Source: JAJTYI01 sp964420145 (GTDB lineage: Bacteria > Patescibacteriota > Dojkabacteria > B142 > OLB20). From it: a stretch of DNA of 6,371 nucleotides. The position numbers were made by a program, and so were the translations under genes. The notes under the pieces are model-generated. The model was not told where the DNA came from and did no database searches. It worked only from the letters and a program-made list of their open reading frames with translations. The DNA is taken from the NCBI GenBank assembly GCA_964420145.1, contig CAYQRB010000040.1, forward strand, positions 1 through 6,371, given 5' to 3'. Within the stretch, counting starts at the first letter, position 1. Each line of letters opens with the position of its first letter. Positions 6,092 through 6,371 of the stretch are shown here, piece after piece.

Positions 6092-6371
6092 TTATTTAGT
6101 AACGATTACTTTGGCAGGTCGATAGATATTGTTATTGGAGGAATATCTATAACCTCTTTGCTCTATAAATAATACTTCATTAGAATTCTGTCCTCCTGAA
6201 GGGGGAATTGAACTAATTGCTTCCATCACTTCGGGATTAAACTTATCACCAATTTCAATTTTGATTTCAATAAGCCCTTGCTCTTTTAATATAGTTTTTA
6301 ATTTCTCTATTAATAACTTTATTCCTTCGTGATCCGAGTCTTGTAGTGCACGAAAACAATCATCGATTACC
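6092..6371 (-). CDS. grpE: Nucleotide exchange factor GrpE, C-terminal 92 residues (5' end beyond the window)
   Basis: The reverse strand from the right edge reads open for 92 residues to TAA at 6094-6092. Seen: VIDDCFRALQ at the window edge, matching the end of the long GrpE helix (usual form VLDNLERAL), a helix LLIEKLKTILKEQGLIEI (19-36 of the visible part), GDKFNPEVMEAI (41-52, against the usual FDPxxHEAV, with Met in place of His), a Gly/Ser/Asn-rich turn, then a beta-wing ending RPAKVIV near the C-terminus, a clear family signature. GrpE releases ADP from DnaK. Its location 33 nt upstream of dnaK supports the call. The 33-nt gap (6059-6091) is almost pure A and T, with neither a ribosome-binding sequence nor a hairpin, so dnaK is probably read on the grpE transcript. 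The start and N-terminal helix cannot be seen. Confidence 0.92.
   Translation of the reverse strand, partial: VIDDCFRALQDSDHEGIKLLIEKLKTILKEQGLIEIKIEIGDKFNPEVMEAISSIPPSGGQNSNEVLFIEQRGYRYSSNNNIYRPAKVIVTK

Noticed and set aside
1..6371. CRISPR array, tRNA, rRNA, insertion sequence, defence or phage genes
   Set aside because: None seen on either strand: the window is covered almost end to end by seven housekeeping-type genes with no direct-repeat series or transposase motif.

Overview
This 6.4 kb window is AT-rich bacterial DNA that is almost entirely coding. Only about 80 bases lie outside the called genes (1-44, 2833-2834 and 6059-6091). It looks like a streamlined genome. The standard code fits: TGA closes the first gene and no in-frame TGA occurs in any other. 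That argues against the bacterial lineages that read TGA as glycine (Gracilibacteria, Absconditabacteria). Several traits together make a Candidate Phyla Radiation (Patescibacteria) member my best guess: extreme packing, no obvious Shine-Dalgarno sequences, a RecO and a MurT without their usual metal-binding cysteines, an archaeal-type cytidylate-kinase-like protein, and a stand-alone RfaE-type nucleotidyltransferase. This placement is inference; no 16S rRNA or ribosomal protein gene is present to confirm it.

Layout. The left third (45-2037) is a plus-strand run of three genes joined by ATGA and TAATG overlaps: a cytidylyltransferase-fold protein, the recombination mediator RecO, and a cytidylate-kinase-like protein with a C-terminal extension. 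The right two thirds (2023-6371) is a minus-strand run. Read in its own direction it is grpE (3' part only), dnaK, murT and gatD, with spacings of 33 nt, a 1-nt overlap and 2 nt. The two runs converge, and their last genes overlap tail to tail by 15 nt.

How the genes work together. GrpE and DnaK are the nucleotide-exchange factor and Hsp70 chaperone of one folding cycle; dnaJ is not the next gene. MurT and GatD form one enzyme, which amidates the D-glutamate of the lipid II stem peptide. MurT activates the glutamate with ATP and GatD supplies ammonia from glutamine. Their placement directly after dnaK suggests a shared transcript for chaperone and cell-wall functions. The plus-strand genes have no obvious shared pathway.

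Most notable points: the kinase-like protein has lost the Walker A lysine and other expected active-site residues and carries about 75 extra residues, so it may be a pseudoenzyme or have a new role. MurT lacks the Cys4 zinc ribbon known from Gram-positive homologues. DnaK is the long type (as in Gram-negatives) although it sits beside a cell-wall pair best known from Gram-positives. I see no mobile element, CRISPR array, tRNA or rRNA.
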